Source: VHCN01 sp964589935
GTDB lineage: Bacteria; Verrucomicrobiota; Verrucomicrobiia; Limisphaerales; VHCN01
DNA length: 64,000 bases
Assembly: GCA_964589935.1 (NCBI GenBank)
Contig: CAZPVD010000004.1
Coordinates: 186,001-250,000, forward strand
Direction: 5' to 3'
Part shown: piece after piece, positions 1 through 8,736 of the stretch
Position numbering within the stretch: position 1 is the stretch's first letter
How the letters are laid out: each line of letters starts with the position of its first letter
The notes under the pieces: model-generated
What the model saw: only the letters and a program-made list of their open reading frames with translations
Databases searched by the model: none
What the model was told of the DNA's origin: nothing
Program-made: the position numbers and the translations under genes

Positions 1-1
1 T

Positions 2-343
2 CACGCCTACCTTTACGACGCGGAGGTCAAGCGCGCCTGCGAGCAGTATTCCGCGTCGCTCTTCCGTTCGACCGACGACCCGCAGCGGCAAAACATGATC
101 GGCCGCGCCAACCGCCTTCTGCACTACCTCGACATGCTTTACCTCAAGGAGCGCGGCGTCGAGGCATACGATCTAGGCGGCTACGCGCTGAACACGACCG
201 ATCCCGAACTAATGGAAATCAACGAGTTCAAGGACGGCTTCGGCGGCCAGCTCGTCGAGGAGAGCACGTATTACTCGCTCCCGCTGGTCCTGCTACGTGG
301 CACCAAGAAGATGTTCGCAGGCGATTCCGACAAAACGACCTGA
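2..343 (+). CDS. FemAB/GNAT-like acyl- or aminoacyl-transferase, C-terminal part (5' truncated by window)
   Basis: The reading frame is open from the window edge to the TGA at 341-343, so only the last ~113 residues are seen and the start lies upstream. The block AYDLGGY followed by INEFKDGFGGQLVEE resembles the C-terminal half of the GNAT fold in FemX/FemAB-type and related transferases often found in exopolysaccharide clusters. In that family the protein adds an acyl or amino-acid group to a cell-wall or polysaccharide precursor. The deacetylase gene starts 5 bp downstream on the same strand, so the gene is probably the promoter-distal part of a polysaccharide operon. The substrate cannot be told from this fragment. 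An internal ATG at 95 is not the true start because conserved-looking sequence continues before it. Confidence 0.6.
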   Translation, partial: HAYLYDAEVKRACEQYSASLFRSTDDPQRQNMIGRANRLLHYLDMLYLKERGVEAYDLGGYALNTTDPELMEINEFKDGFGGQLVEESTYYSLPLVLLRGTKKMFAGDSDKTT

Positions 344-347
344 CGCA

Positions 348-1289
348 ATGGCGAACCCGCTTAAAACTCTCGTCGCGCCACTTGTGCATCGCGTGGCGTT
401 CGCTTCCGGTCGCTCGCTCGCGAAAGCCCGCGCGCTGCGCGTCATGCGCATCATCACCTTCCACGGCGTCGGTGTGGAAGACTGCACCGTTGAATCTTTC
501 GAGGCGCATTTGCGGCTGCTACAGGAAAACTTCCGCGTCGTGCCGCTCGCTGAAATCGTGGACAAACTCCAGCGCGGCGGCTCCGAAGGCGACGAAGTGG
601 CGCTCACCTTTGATGACGGCCTGCGCAACAACCTCACGCACGCCTATCCGTTGCTGCAACAGCTTCGTCTGCCCGCGACGTTCTTCGTCTGCCCCGGCCT
701 CATCGAGCACCGCCGCTGGCTGTGGGTCCACGAGGCGCGCCGCCGGCTCAACTCGCTCGCGCCCGAAGCGCGCCGCGAACTCGCCGCCTCGCTTGGACTT
801 GATTCCGGGGATGCAAACGCCATCGTCGAGTGGATGAAAACTCTGCCGCTTGGCTCGCGCCTGCACGTCGAGCAGGTCATCCGTAACACGACGCCGCAGT
901 TCGCGCCCACCGACGCGATGCGTCACCGCTACGAGTTGATGACGTGGGACGAACTGCGCTCGCTCGATTCGGCGCTCATCACCATCGGCGGCCACACGGT
1001 CAACCACCCGATCCTCGCGAACTCCACGCAGGAGGAGCTGGAGTTCGAGATCCGCGACTGCCGGCAAATTCTCGAAAAGGAACTTCACCGCGCGGTTGAT
1101 TTTTTCTGCTACCCGAACGGCGACTACAACCCCGCCGTGCTTTCGTGCGCGCGCCAGCACTACCGCGCCGCCGTCTCCGTGCGGCCGGATTTCGTGAAGC
1201 CCGGCGACGACATCTACCAGTTGCCGCGCCTCAACAACGCGGATACGCCCGCGCATTTCCTCTGGCGGCTGCACCGGCCCACCGCATGA
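348..1289 (+). CDS. Polysaccharide deacetylase (NodB/CE4 family)
   Basis: This 313-residue protein has the carbohydrate esterase 4 metal triad pattern: TFDDG at residues 87-91 (Asp base and metal ligand) and HTVNH at 216-220 (two His ligands). A late CYPNGDY block near residue 250 fits the C-terminal part of the NodB fold. The family removes N- or O-acetyl groups from amino sugars in polysaccharide or peptidoglycan. The ATG at 348 lies 5 bp after the preceding stop and is preferred over an upstream in-frame start at 297 that would overlap the previous gene by 47 bp. The stop overlaps the next start in an ATGA arrangement (1286-1289). There is no clear signal peptide, so a cytoplasmic or membrane-associated role in precursor modification is likely. 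Confidence 0.85.
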   Translation: MANPLKTLVAPLVHRVAFASGRSLAKARALRVMRIITFHGVGVEDCTVESFEAHLRLLQENFRVVPLAEIVDKLQRGGSEGDEVALTFDDGLRNNLTHAYPLLQQLRLPATFFVCPGLIEHRRWLWVHEARRRLNSLAPEARRELAASLGLDSGDANAIVEWMKTLPLGSRLHVEQVIRNTTPQFAPTDAMRHRYELMTWDELRSLDSALITIGGHTVNHPILANSTQEELEFEIRDCRQILEKELHRAVDFFCYPNGDYNPAVLSCARQHYRAAVSVRPDFVKPGDDIYQLPRLNNADTPAHFLWRLHRPTA

Positions 1290-2383
1290 TGCGCGCGCTC
1301 GACATCTGGCTGCCGGCGTGGCTTCGCCGCGCGCCTCGTCCGTCCGTTAGCGGTGTCACTGACATCATGCTTGCCGTCTGTGACCACTTCGAGCCGTTCC
1401 ACGAGACCGACCGCGCCGGCGCGCTGCGCCGCATGGACGAATGGAACGAAAAATTCCCGCGCGTCATCGAGCCGTTCCGCGACGCGGACGGCATCCGCCC
1501 GCGCCACACTTTTTTCTATCCCATCGAACAATACGACTCCGCCGTGCTCGAGGAAGTCCGTAAATTGTGCGACGCAAGCGGCGGCGAAACGGAACTGCAC
1601 CTGCACCACAACAACGACACGGCTGACGGTTTTCGCGCCGCGCTCGAACGCGGCAAGGAGAACTTCCTCAAGCACGGCCTGCTGTGCCGCGACACGCGGG
1701 GCCGCGTGCGCTTCGGCTTTGTTCACGGCGACTGGGCGCTCGATAATTCGCACCCGCAGGGCAGGGACTGCGGCGTTTCCACCGAGCTGCGCCTGCTGCG
1801 CGAGGCCGGCTGCTACGCGGACTTCACCATGCCGAGCGCGCCCGACCCGACACAGACGCGCACGATCAACAGCCTTTACTACGCGCTCGACACGCCCGCG
1901 CCCAAGTCGCACGACCGCGGCGTGCTGGCTCGCGTGATGGGCGCACCGACGGATGTGGACGCGCCGCGTTTCGGCGACCTGCTGCTCGTGCAAGGACCGC
2001 TCGGCCTCAACCGGGAGCGGCGCAAATTCGGCCTGATTCCACGAATCGAAAACGCCGACCTCACCGGCACGAATCCTCCGGCACCGGACCGTTTGCGTTT
2101 GTGGGTGGACATCGCCCCACACGTTCTCGGCCGGCCGGAATGGATTTTCATCAAGCTGCACTCGCACGGCGCGACACCGCGCAACTCGGCTGTGTTCCTC
2201 GGCGGGCCGATGCGCAAGTTTCACGAGCACTTGCTGGCGAACTACAACGACGGGGGAAAATTCCGTGTCCACTACGTCACCGCGCGCGAGATGGTGAACA
2301 TCATCCACGCCGCCGAGGACGGGCTTGCGGGCAATCCAGGCCAGCATCGCGATTACCGCTACCGTCTGACCAACCGCGGATGA
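1286..2383 (+). CDS. Polysaccharide-deacetylase-like protein of exopolysaccharide cluster
   Basis: This 365-residue protein starts at ATG 1286 and overlaps the stop of the preceding deacetylase (ATGA). A second ATG follows at 1289. It has no TFDDG motif, but it contains His-rich strand-end motifs (HLHHNND near residue 110, FVHGDWALDNSHP near 150, KLHSHGA near 290) that would suit a metal-binding TIM-barrel-like deacetylase fold. Related proteins sit beside CE4 deacetylases and glycosyltransferases in polysaccharide loci. I infer a role in polysaccharide modification. The exact reaction is unknown. A GT4 gene follows 4 bp later. Confidence 0.55.
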   Translation: MMRALDIWLPAWLRRAPRPSVSGVTDIMLAVCDHFEPFHETDRAGALRRMDEWNEKFPRVIEPFRDADGIRPRHTFFYPIEQYDSAVLEEVRKLCDASGGETELHLHHNNDTADGFRAALERGKENFLKHGLLCRDTRGRVRFGFVHGDWALDNSHPQGRDCGVSTELRLLREAGCYADFTMPSAPDPTQTRTINSLYYALDTPAPKSHDRGVLARVMGAPTDVDAPRFGDLLLVQGPLGLNRERRKFGLIPRIENADLTGTNPPAPDRLRLWVDIAPHVLGRPEWIFIKLHSHGATPRNSAVFLGGPMRKFHEHLLANYNDGGKFRVHYVTAREMVNIIHAAEDGLAGNPGQHRDYRYRLTNRG

Positions 2384-2387
2384 GGTT

Positions 2388-3557
2388 GTGAAAATTCTTT
2401 TTGTCTCCAACCTTTTTCCCGACGCCGACGATCCGGTGCGCGGGCAGATCAATGCGACGCTGCTGCACCAGCTCGCGCGGCACTGTGAACTGCGCGTCGT
2501 CGCCCCGCGCCCCGCACTCCCGTTCACCACTGAGTCGCGGATGAAACACGCGCCGCGCCCGGCTGACGCGCGCTTTGAGCCGATTTATCCCGTCGTGCCT
2601 TACATGCCGAAGATCGGCAGCCGCGTGAACCCGGCTCTCTTTGCCCGCGCCATCCGCGGCCCGCTCCGCGCGGTGCGGGAGCGTTTCGCCTACGACGCGA
2701 TCCTCTGCTCGTGGCTGTATCCCGACGGCTGCGCCGTCGCGCGGCTCGCGCCGGAACTGCATGTGCCCTTTGTGCTGATTGCACAAGGCACCGACGCGCA
2801 TTCCTACCTCAAATGGCCCGTGCGGCGCGGGTTCATCCTCGATGCGGTTAAAAAATCCTCCGCCGTCATCACGCGCAGCGCTGAACTCGCCCGCCTGCTC
2901 TGCGAAGCCGGCGCGCCCGCCGAGAAATTGCATCCGATCTACAACGGCGTGGACACGCTGGTTTTTCACCCGCGCGACCGCGCGGCGGTGCGGCGCGATC
3001 TCGGACTGCCCGGCGAAGATGTTTTGCTGCTTTTCGTGGGCAATTTGCTCCCAACGAAAAATCCGCTGCTCGCCGTGCGCGCGCACGCTGAGCTGTGCCG
3101 GCGCGAACCGCAACGACGGGTGCAACTCATTCTCATCGGCACCGGCCCGCTGATGGACGCCGCGCGCCGCGAGGCCGACGTGCTGGGCTTTGGCGCGAAC
3201 GTGCAACTGCTCGGCCGCAAAAATTCCTCGGAAGTCGCCCGCTTCATGCGCGCTGCCGACGTGCTGGTGGTGCCGAGCGAAAACGAAGGCGTGCCGAATG
3301 TCGTGCTTGAAGCGTTCGCCTGCCGCCTGCGCGTCGCGGCCACGCGCGTCGGTGGCATTCCCGAAGTGCTCACGGATGATTTCCTCGGACGCCTTGTTCC
3401 GAAGGGCGACGCGTCCGCGATGGCTTCCGTCATTTCCGAAATCCTTGCCGCGCCGTCGCAGGCCGAAGCCATTGACGCGCACGCGGCGAAGTTCAGTTGG
3501 GATGAAACCGCGAAGGCTTACGTGAAGCTGCTGGAAGACGCCGTGCGCAGGGCGTGA
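2388..3557 (+). CDS. Glycosyltransferase family 4
   Basis: This 389-residue GT-B enzyme starts at GTG 2388, 4 bp after the previous stop. The N-terminal acceptor domain starts with a KILFVSNLFP strand. The C-terminal GT4 domain shows LLFVGNLLPTKNP, the IGTGP loop and the EGVPNVVLEAFAC signature (ExxGxxxxEAFA-type nucleotide-sugar site). It would transfer a sugar from an NDP-sugar, with retention of configuration, onto a lipid-linked or growing polysaccharide at the cytoplasmic face of the membrane. It is the last gene of the 0-3.6 kb + strand cluster and meets the TPR gene convergently, 12 bp away. Confidence 0.87.
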   Translation: MKILFVSNLFPDADDPVRGQINATLLHQLARHCELRVVAPRPALPFTTESRMKHAPRPADARFEPIYPVVPYMPKIGSRVNPALFARAIRGPLRAVRERFAYDAILCSWLYPDGCAVARLAPELHVPFVLIAQGTDAHSYLKWPVRRGFILDAVKKSSAVITRSAELARLLCEAGAPAEKLHPIYNGVDTLVFHPRDRAAVRRDLGLPGEDVLLLFVGNLLPTKNPLLAVRAHAELCRREPQRRVQLILIGTGPLMDAARREADVLGFGANVQLLGRKNSSEVARFMRAADVLVVPSENEGVPNVVLEAFACRLRVAATRVGGIPEVLTDDFLGRLVPKGDASAMASVISEILAAPSQAEAIDAHAAKFSWDETAKAYVKLLEDAVRRA

Positions 3558-3569
3558 TGGAGGCGCGTC

Positions 3570-4067
3570 CTACTCCAGCGCCGGCTCGTATTTCTCCTCG
3601 GGCCGCGGGACGAGATTGTTCCGCATGATGATGCGGGCGCAGGCGTTCCAGCGCAGCAGCGCGTCGTCGTTGCCGAGAGGACGGATCTTCTCGGCCTTTT
3701 CATACCAGTGCATCGCCTCGGAGAAATGATCGTGGGCGCGGAAGGCGCACCCGGGCGAGCCTTGCGCCAGCACGGCCTTGCCTTTGCGCTCGGCGATGAT
3801 GCCCGTGTAGTAGGCGCGCTCGTAGTCGTTCTTGATTTTGCCGAGGACTTCCTGCGTCTGCGTGGCGCTGACGGCATAGCCTTTGCCGAAGCGGTCGGTG
3901 AGGGCCAGCAGCAGGACGACCACAGCCTGCTGGTTGTCCGGGTCAATGCGCAGCACGTCCAGACAAATGCTCTCGGCTTCCGCCGGCTCATTTAGCAGGC
4001 GGTAGCGCATGGCTTTCTCGATGGCGGCAGGGATGGCGTCCTTCGTGAGCGGCTTGAGGGTGAACAT
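3570..4067 (-). CDS. TPR-type hypothetical protein
   Basis: This 165-residue soluble protein is built of helical hairpins. Blocks such as AMRYRLLNEPAEAESICLDVL (split over two helices) and HFSEAMHWYEKAEKI resemble tetratricopeptide repeats, and the last segment lists low-complexity Glu/Pro residues. There is no signal peptide or catalytic motif. It lies 79 bp downstream of sdhB on the same strand and could be the last gene of the complex II operon, perhaps as an assembly or scaffold factor, but that is inference from position only. Confidence 0.5.
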   Translation of the reverse strand: MFTLKPLTKDAIPAAIEKAMRYRLLNEPAEAESICLDVLRIDPDNQQAVVVLLLALTDRFGKGYAVSATQTQEVLGKIKNDYERAYYTGIIAERKGKAVLAQGSPGCAFRAHDHFSEAMHWYEKAEKIRPLGNDDALLRWNACARIIMRNNLVPRPEEKYEPALE

Positions 4068-4146
4068 GGCTGGCAGAATTCAGGAGTCCGAATTCAGAAT
4101 CCAGAAGAAAAAGAGGCGAACCTCACAACTTCCGTGTTCTTGCCGG

Positions 4147-4890
4147 TCATTTTGGCCGCAATGATTTCAAAAGCTTGCCGAGCGGATCGTAGAACTCGTC
4201 CACGACGCGTTCCTTGAGCGGGATGATCGCGTTGTCGGTGATGTGGATCTCCTCGGGACAGACATTCGTGCAGCACTTGGTGATGTTGCAGTAGCCGATG
4301 CCGTGGTCGGTCTTGAGCGCGGCGAGGCGGTCCGCGCTGTCGGCCGGATGCATCTCAAGCGCCGCGCTGTAAACGAGGAATCGCGGCCCGATGAACTCCT
4401 CGTGCTTCCCGTGCTCGCGCAGCACGTGGCAGACATCCTGGCAGAGATAACACTCGATGCACTTGCGGAACTCCTGCACGCGGTCAATGTCCGCCTGCGC
4501 CATCCTGAAGGTCCCATCCGCGGTGTCCTGTTTGCGCGGCGCAAACTTCGCGATCTTTTTCTTCACGCCGTAGTTCCACGACACGTCGGTGACGAGGTCC
4601 TTGCGGTGCGGAAATGCCTTCATCGGCTCGATGGTCACCGGCTGGTCGAGCGGAATCTGGTTGAGGCGCGTCATGCACATCAGCCGCGGGGTGCCGTTGA
4701 TTTCAGCCGAACACGAGCCGCACTTGCCCGCCTTGCAATTCCACCGGCACGCGAGGTCGTTGGCCTGCGACGCCTGAATCTGGTGGACGGCGTCGAGCAC
4801 GACCATGCCTTCGGAAACTTCCGTCGTGTAATCGCGGAATTCGCCGTGGCCGGATTCGCCGCGCCAGATGCGGAAGGTGGCGGTGTTCAT
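4147..4890 (-). CDS. sdhB: Succinate dehydrogenase/fumarate reductase iron-sulfur subunit
   Basis: This 247-residue subunit carries electrons from the flavoprotein to the membrane subunit of complex II. The plant-type [2Fe-2S] ligands are Cys52, Cys57, Cys60 and Cys72. The C-terminal ferredoxin domain holds Cys144, Cys147, Cys150 and Cys154, then Cys201, Cys206/207 and Cys211-Pro, for the [4Fe-4S] and [3Fe-4S] clusters. The length matches the 240-260 residues usual for SdhB. The start overlaps the sdhA stop by 4 bp (ATGA, 4887-4890), giving a coupled sdhC-sdhA-sdhB order. The membrane subunit next to it is of the type F (mycobacterial Sdh1) class, whose iron-sulfur subunit is of similar length. 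Confidence 0.93.
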   Translation of the reverse strand: MNTATFRIWRGESGHGEFRDYTTEVSEGMVVLDAVHQIQASQANDLACRWNCKAGKCGSCSAEINGTPRLMCMTRLNQIPLDQPVTIEPMKAFPHRKDLVTDVSWNYGVKKKIAKFAPRKQDTADGTFRMAQADIDRVQEFRKCIECYLCQDVCHVLREHGKHEEFIGPRFLVYSAALEMHPADSADRLAALKTDHGIGYCNITKCCTNVCPEEIHITDNAIIPLKERVVDEFYDPLGKLLKSLRPK

Positions 4891-6707
4891 TTCATTTCCT
4901 CGATGACCTGTTTCAAGTAATCCGGCATCTCCGGGATTTGCGCGCGCCGCAGTTGCATCGCGCCGTCCCTGCCTTTCCAGACGACGGTGTTCACCTTGCC
5001 GCAGGCCGCGTCCTTGTTCTGGAAATCCTCGCGGAAGTGCGCGCCGCGGCTCTCCTTGCGGTCAATGGCCGAAAGCGTGATCGCTTCCGAAACGGTGAGC
5101 AGATTTTTCAGGTCAATCGCCGTGTGCCAGCCGGGGTTGTATTCGCGATGACCATAAACGGCGACGCGCTTCGCCCGCTCCCATAGCTTGCCAAGCTCGG
5201 CGCGCGCACGTTGCATCTCGTCTTCCTTGCGCACGATGCCGACCAAGTCCTGCATCATCGCCTGCAAGTCGTGCTGCACTTGGAATGGGCCTTCGGCGCC
5301 ACCGCTAGCGCCGCGCTCGAACGGCTCCAGCGCGCGCCGCGAGGCTTCTTCGATCTGCGCGAAATCGGTCTGCCCCGCGCCGTGTTCCTTCGCGAACTTC
5401 GCGGCGTATTCCCCGGCGCGTTTTCCAAAGACGATGATGTCCGAAAGCGAATTTCCGCCGAGGCGATTCGCGCCGTTGATGCCGGACGCACATTCACCCG
5501 CCGCGAAAAGACCGGGCACGGTGCTCATCTGCGTGTCGGCGTTCACGTGGATGCCGCCCATCGCGTAGTGCGTCGTCGGGCCGACCTCCATCGGCTCGCG
5601 CGTGATGTCAATGTCCGCGAGCTGCTTGAACTGGTAATACATGCTCGGCAGCTTGCGCTTGATGTGCTCGGCGGCGTTTGGGATGCGCGCCTTGATCCAC
5701 GCGATGTCGAGGAACACGCCGCCGTGCGGACTGCCGCGGCCTTCCTTGATCTCGCGCACGATGCACCGCGCGACGTGGTCGCGTGTGAGCAGCTCCGCCG
5801 GACGACGCGCGTTCTTGTCGCCCTGGCAATAGCGCCAGCCTTCTTCCTCGTTGTCGGCGGTCTGCGATTTGTAGTTGTCAGGAATGGAGTCGAACATGAA
5901 ACGCTTGCCGTCCTTGTTCGTCAGGATGCCGCCCTCGCCGCGCACGCCCTCCGTCACTAAAATTCCCATCACGCTTGGCGGCCAGACCATGCCGGTCGGA
6001 TGAAACTGCACAAATTCCATGTCAATCAGCTCCGCGCCGGCTTCGTAGGCCAGCGCCATGCCGTCGCCGGTGCATTCCCAACTGTTGCTCGTGATCTTGT
6101 AGGCGCGGCCGAGGCCACCGGTCGCGAGCACGACGGCTTTCGCCTTGAAATTCTTGAAGCGTCCACGCTCGCGTTCGTAGCCAAACGCGCCTACGACGCG
6201 GTCGCCATCCTTGAGCAGCGTGAGGATCGTGTGCTCCATGTGGACCTCGATGCCCTGATGGATGCCGTGATCCTGAAGCGTGCGAATCATCTCCAATCCC
6301 GTGCGGTCACCGACGTGGGCAAGCCGCGCGTAGCGATGGCCGCCGAAGTTTCGCTGAAGAATTTTGCCATCCGGCGTGCGGTCAAAGACCGCGCCCCACG
6401 CTTCGAGTTCGCGAACGCGATCGGGCGCCTCCTTCGCGTGCAACTCGGCCATGCGCCAGTTGTTGACGTATTGGCCGCCGCGCATGGTGTCGGCGAAGTG
6501 GACGCGCCAGTTGTCGCGGTCGTCCACATTCGCCAGTGCGGCGGCGATGCCGCCCTCGGCCATGACGGTGTGCGCCTTGCCGAGGAGCGATTTGCAGACC
6601 AGCCCGACTTTGACGCCAGCGGCGGAGGCCTCGATGGCCGCGCGTAAACCCGCGCCGCCCGCGCCGATGACGAGCACGTCGTATTCGAATGTTTCGAATT
6701 CAGGCAT
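4887..6707 (-). CDS. sdhA: Succinate dehydrogenase/fumarate reductase flavoprotein subunit
   Basis: This 606-residue flavoprotein interconverts succinate and fumarate. The N-terminal Rossmann motif is VLVIGAGGAGLRAA (residues 11-24), and KAHTVMAEGG supplies His46 at the position that binds FAD covalently. The dicarboxylate site elements HPTG, GVRGEGGIL and HYAMGGI are all present. The length is normal for the family. It lies between the membrane subunit (81 bp upstream) and sdhB (4-bp overlap). The sequence alone does not show whether the enzyme runs as succinate dehydrogenase or fumarate reductase; the type F context favours succinate oxidation with quinone. Confidence 0.93.
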   Translation of the reverse strand: MPEFETFEYDVLVIGAGGAGLRAAIEASAAGVKVGLVCKSLLGKAHTVMAEGGIAAALANVDDRDNWRVHFADTMRGGQYVNNWRMAELHAKEAPDRVRELEAWGAVFDRTPDGKILQRNFGGHRYARLAHVGDRTGLEMIRTLQDHGIHQGIEVHMEHTILTLLKDGDRVVGAFGYERERGRFKNFKAKAVVLATGGLGRAYKITSNSWECTGDGMALAYEAGAELIDMEFVQFHPTGMVWPPSVMGILVTEGVRGEGGILTNKDGKRFMFDSIPDNYKSQTADNEEEGWRYCQGDKNARRPAELLTRDHVARCIVREIKEGRGSPHGGVFLDIAWIKARIPNAAEHIKRKLPSMYYQFKQLADIDITREPMEVGPTTHYAMGGIHVNADTQMSTVPGLFAAGECASGINGANRLGGNSLSDIIVFGKRAGEYAAKFAKEHGAGQTDFAQIEEASRRALEPFERGASGGAEGPFQVQHDLQAMMQDLVGIVRKEDEMQRARAELGKLWERAKRVAVYGHREYNPGWHTAIDLKNLLTVSEAITLSAIDRKESRGAHFREDFQNKDAACGKVNTVVWKGRDGAMQLRRAQIPEMPDYLKQVIEEMK

Positions 6708-6788
6708 TGATGACTTGTTGAACCGTTAAATCGTTGAATCGCTTGAACCCTTGGGAAAATCCCGATTGTCGGTTCAACGATTCGCGTC
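6708..6788 (-). repeat. sdhC-sdhA intercistronic hairpin with degenerate 8-mer words
   Basis: The 81-bp gap holds a 9-bp perfect inverted repeat (gttgaaccg at 6717-6725, cggttcaac at 6770-6778), with an inner GGG-N5-CCC. The left half is four imperfect copies of an 8-mer like ttgaatcg in a row (about 6718-6748). In the transcript this could form a stem between sdhC and sdhA that sets relative expression or stability, or it may be a mobile palindromic repeat. Confidence 0.5.
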
Positions 6789-7604
6789 CTAGAAAATCCG
6801 CACGTCCTTCCACACGCCCATCGAGCACAGCCGCACATAAACGTCCGTGAATCCGACCCAGAACAAACTCAGCCACGCCCACATCATGTGGCGGCGGTTT
6901 AGGCAGCTCACGCAGTTGTAGGCTTTGTGGCAGCCGCCGGACTTGGAGACTTCATCCATGCCGCCGCCGATGAGATGCCGCAGCGAATGGCAGCCAAACG
7001 TGTAGCTGCCGAGCAGCCACACGTTCACCATGAGCACAAGCGTTCCCACGCCGATGCCGAACGATTTGCCGCCGCCCGCGCTGTCCCACCACATCGCCTT
7101 CCACGCGTCGTGCGCGAGCAGGAGAATGAACACGGTCGCGACGTAGAAAAAATAGCGGTGGACATTCTGGAGGATGAGCGGGAGCGAGTTCTCGCCGAGA
7201 TACACATTGCGCGGCTCGCCCACGGCGCACGACGGCGGGTCGGCCCAAAATCCCTTGTAGTAAGCGCCGCGGTAATAGTAGCACGTGAACCGAAATCCAG
7301 CCGGCGCCCACAGGATGAGCAGTGCCGGCGAGAAAAAGAGCCACGCCGGCCACCACGATGGCTTCGGGCCGAACCATGCGTGCGGTCCGCCGAAAAGTTC
7401 CGGCGAGTAAAACGGCGAGAGATAGTCCGCGCCATGTCCATCGAAGCGGTAGTGGTTGCCCTGAAACGCCGCCCACGTGGAATAGACAATGAACGCCCCC
7501 AGCCCGAGCACCGTGAGGACGGACTGTCCCCACCAGGCGTCGCGGCGCATCGTCTCGCCGAAGCGGCGTCTGGTCAGCGGAACATCTGCGGCAGTTGAGG
7601 CCAT
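6789..7604 (-). CDS. sdhC: Complex II membrane subunit, type F (Sdh1/Rv0249c-like)
   Basis: This 271-residue protein has about five hydrophobic segments (around residues 28-46, 85-102, 150-166, 183-203 and 241-256) and is first in an sdhC-A-B operon. It is longer than the ~120-residue SdhC/SdhD anchors and matches the size and plan of mycobacterial Sdh1 SdhC, including a TCYYYRGAYYKGFW block (107-120). The published M. smegmatis Sdh1 structure has a Rieske-type [2Fe-2S] cluster in the membrane held by Cys and His. Here Cys205-His206, His210, Cys225-His226, Cys231, Cys234 and His239 form a compatible cluster of candidate ligands next to the last helices. Which residues bind the cluster is inference. 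It would pass electrons to quinone. Confidence 0.75.
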   Translation of the reverse strand: MASTAADVPLTRRRFGETMRRDAWWGQSVLTVLGLGAFIVYSTWAAFQGNHYRFDGHGADYLSPFYSPELFGGPHAWFGPKPSWWPAWLFFSPALLILWAPAGFRFTCYYYRGAYYKGFWADPPSCAVGEPRNVYLGENSLPLILQNVHRYFFYVATVFILLLAHDAWKAMWWDSAGGGKSFGIGVGTLVLMVNVWLLGSYTFGCHSLRHLIGGGMDEVSKSGGCHKAYNCVSCLNRRHMMWAWLSLFWVGFTDVYVRLCSMGVWKDVRIF

Positions 7605-7736
7605 GATGGATGCCCCTGATGGGATTGACTGCGTGATAGCGCAACCCCCGGCGGAAGCAAGGCGCGAGTCGGGTCAAACGGCGACTACAACGGGAGTTAA
7701 TGATTACAATTAGCGGAAAAACGCCGCGTTCCGTCA
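7605..7736. promoter_or_regulatory. Region upstream of sdhC (likely sdh operon promoter)
   Basis: These 132 bp separate the sdhC start from the stop of the squalene-synthase-family gene, both on the - strand. It is the only gap of useful size before the complex II operon, so a promoter probably lies here. I do not see a convincing -35/-10 pair or operator and make no finer claim. Confidence 0.3.
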
Positions 7737-8735
7737 TCACGCGGCAAGCCGGCGCCACGCGGAAGGCCACGGATACAACAACACGGAGCGCGCGACGAGG
7801 CCGCGCAGTTCGCCGCGGCTGATCTTCACGCGCTGGTTCGGATCGAGGATGTTTGCCGCGCGGCACAACCGCAGCGTGCGCACTCCGATGAGCACCGGCC
7901 ACGCGCACGCAAGCCGCACGCGCGCGCAGCGGCGCGGGAGCGCGTTCGTGTAGTCCCACCCGGCGGCGAGATATCCCTCGGCCACGTTGAGCAGCGAGTG
8001 ATAGAGCGGGCGAAAGCGCGACTCGTTGGCCGGTGAAAGCAAATCGGCCGGAGCGAGGCCCACGGTGGCGAGGCGTTGCGCGGGCACGTAACAGCGCCCC
8101 TGCCGTAGGTCGCGCGGCAGATCGCGCAGGATGTTCACAAGCTGAAGTCCCTTGCCGAAGCACACGCCCTTCGCGAGAAATTCCGCCTCGTTGATCTGCG
8201 CCTGCGGAAACAAATGCGCGCGGCACAGCCGCGTCCAGAACTCGCCCACGCAGCCGGCGACGCGGAAGATGTAATCGTCGAGGTCGTCGTCCCCGGCCAG
8301 TGCGACGAGGTTGCGCTCGCTCGCGCCGGCGAAGCGTTGCAGGTCCAGCTCCTGCCCGCTCGTGATCACGCGCAGCACTTCGCGGATGCGCTGCTGGTCG
8401 GAATAGCTGAACTTCGGCAGAATCGAGAGCGCTTCCTCGATGCGCTGAAGCAACATGCGCTCCGCGGGCAGGCCTTGGTTTTCCGCGAGCCGCGAAAAAT
8501 TCAGCGTCGTGTTGCTTTCGCCCGCGATTCTCAAGCGAAGGGCATTCAGCGCGCCGAGCCGCTCGTCCATCGGCACCAGCGCCGTGTCCGCGATGGTGTC
8601 GGTCGCGCGTGCGAGCAGATAGGCAAGGCTGATCTGCGGGCGCACGTCGCGCGGCAGCACGCGCATCGTCCAGTAAAACGAGCGCGACACGCCCTTGAGC
8701 AGGTCGGTCAACAGTGCGGGCGCAAGGTGCTCCAT
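7737..8735 (-). CDS. Squalene/phytoene synthase family protein
   Basis: This 332-residue all-helical prenyl synthase condenses two prenyl diphosphates head to head. The first Asp-rich Mg2+ motif is ARATDTIADT, and the second is NILRDLPRDLRQGRCYVP. The middle block DDYIFRVAGCVGEFW and the VKISRGEL segment near the C-terminus look more like farnesyl-diphosphate farnesyltransferase (squalene synthase) than CrtB. Squalene would feed hopanoids, and no cyclase gene is in the window. ATG 8735 is chosen because it follows the argH stop by one base and begins just before the conserved SRSFYWTMRVLP block. The longer frame to 8807 would run into argH. It is probably coupled to argH. Confidence 0.8.
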   Translation of the reverse strand: MEHLAPALLTDLLKGVSRSFYWTMRVLPRDVRPQISLAYLLARATDTIADTALVPMDERLGALNALRLRIAGESNTTLNFSRLAENQGLPAERMLLQRIEEALSILPKFSYSDQQRIREVLRVITSGQELDLQRFAGASERNLVALAGDDDLDDYIFRVAGCVGEFWTRLCRAHLFPQAQINEAEFLAKGVCFGKGLQLVNILRDLPRDLRQGRCYVPAQRLATVGLAPADLLSPANESRFRPLYHSLLNVAEGYLAAGWDYTNALPRRCARVRLACAWPVLIGVRTLRLCRAANILDPNQRVKISRGELRGLVARSVLLYPWPSAWRRLAA

Positions 8736-8736
8736 G

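Noticed and set aside
1214..2530. A 438-codon - strand frame opposite the deacetylase-like gene
   Set aside because: It is an antisense shadow of GC-rich coding DNA with low-complexity Arg/Val sequence.
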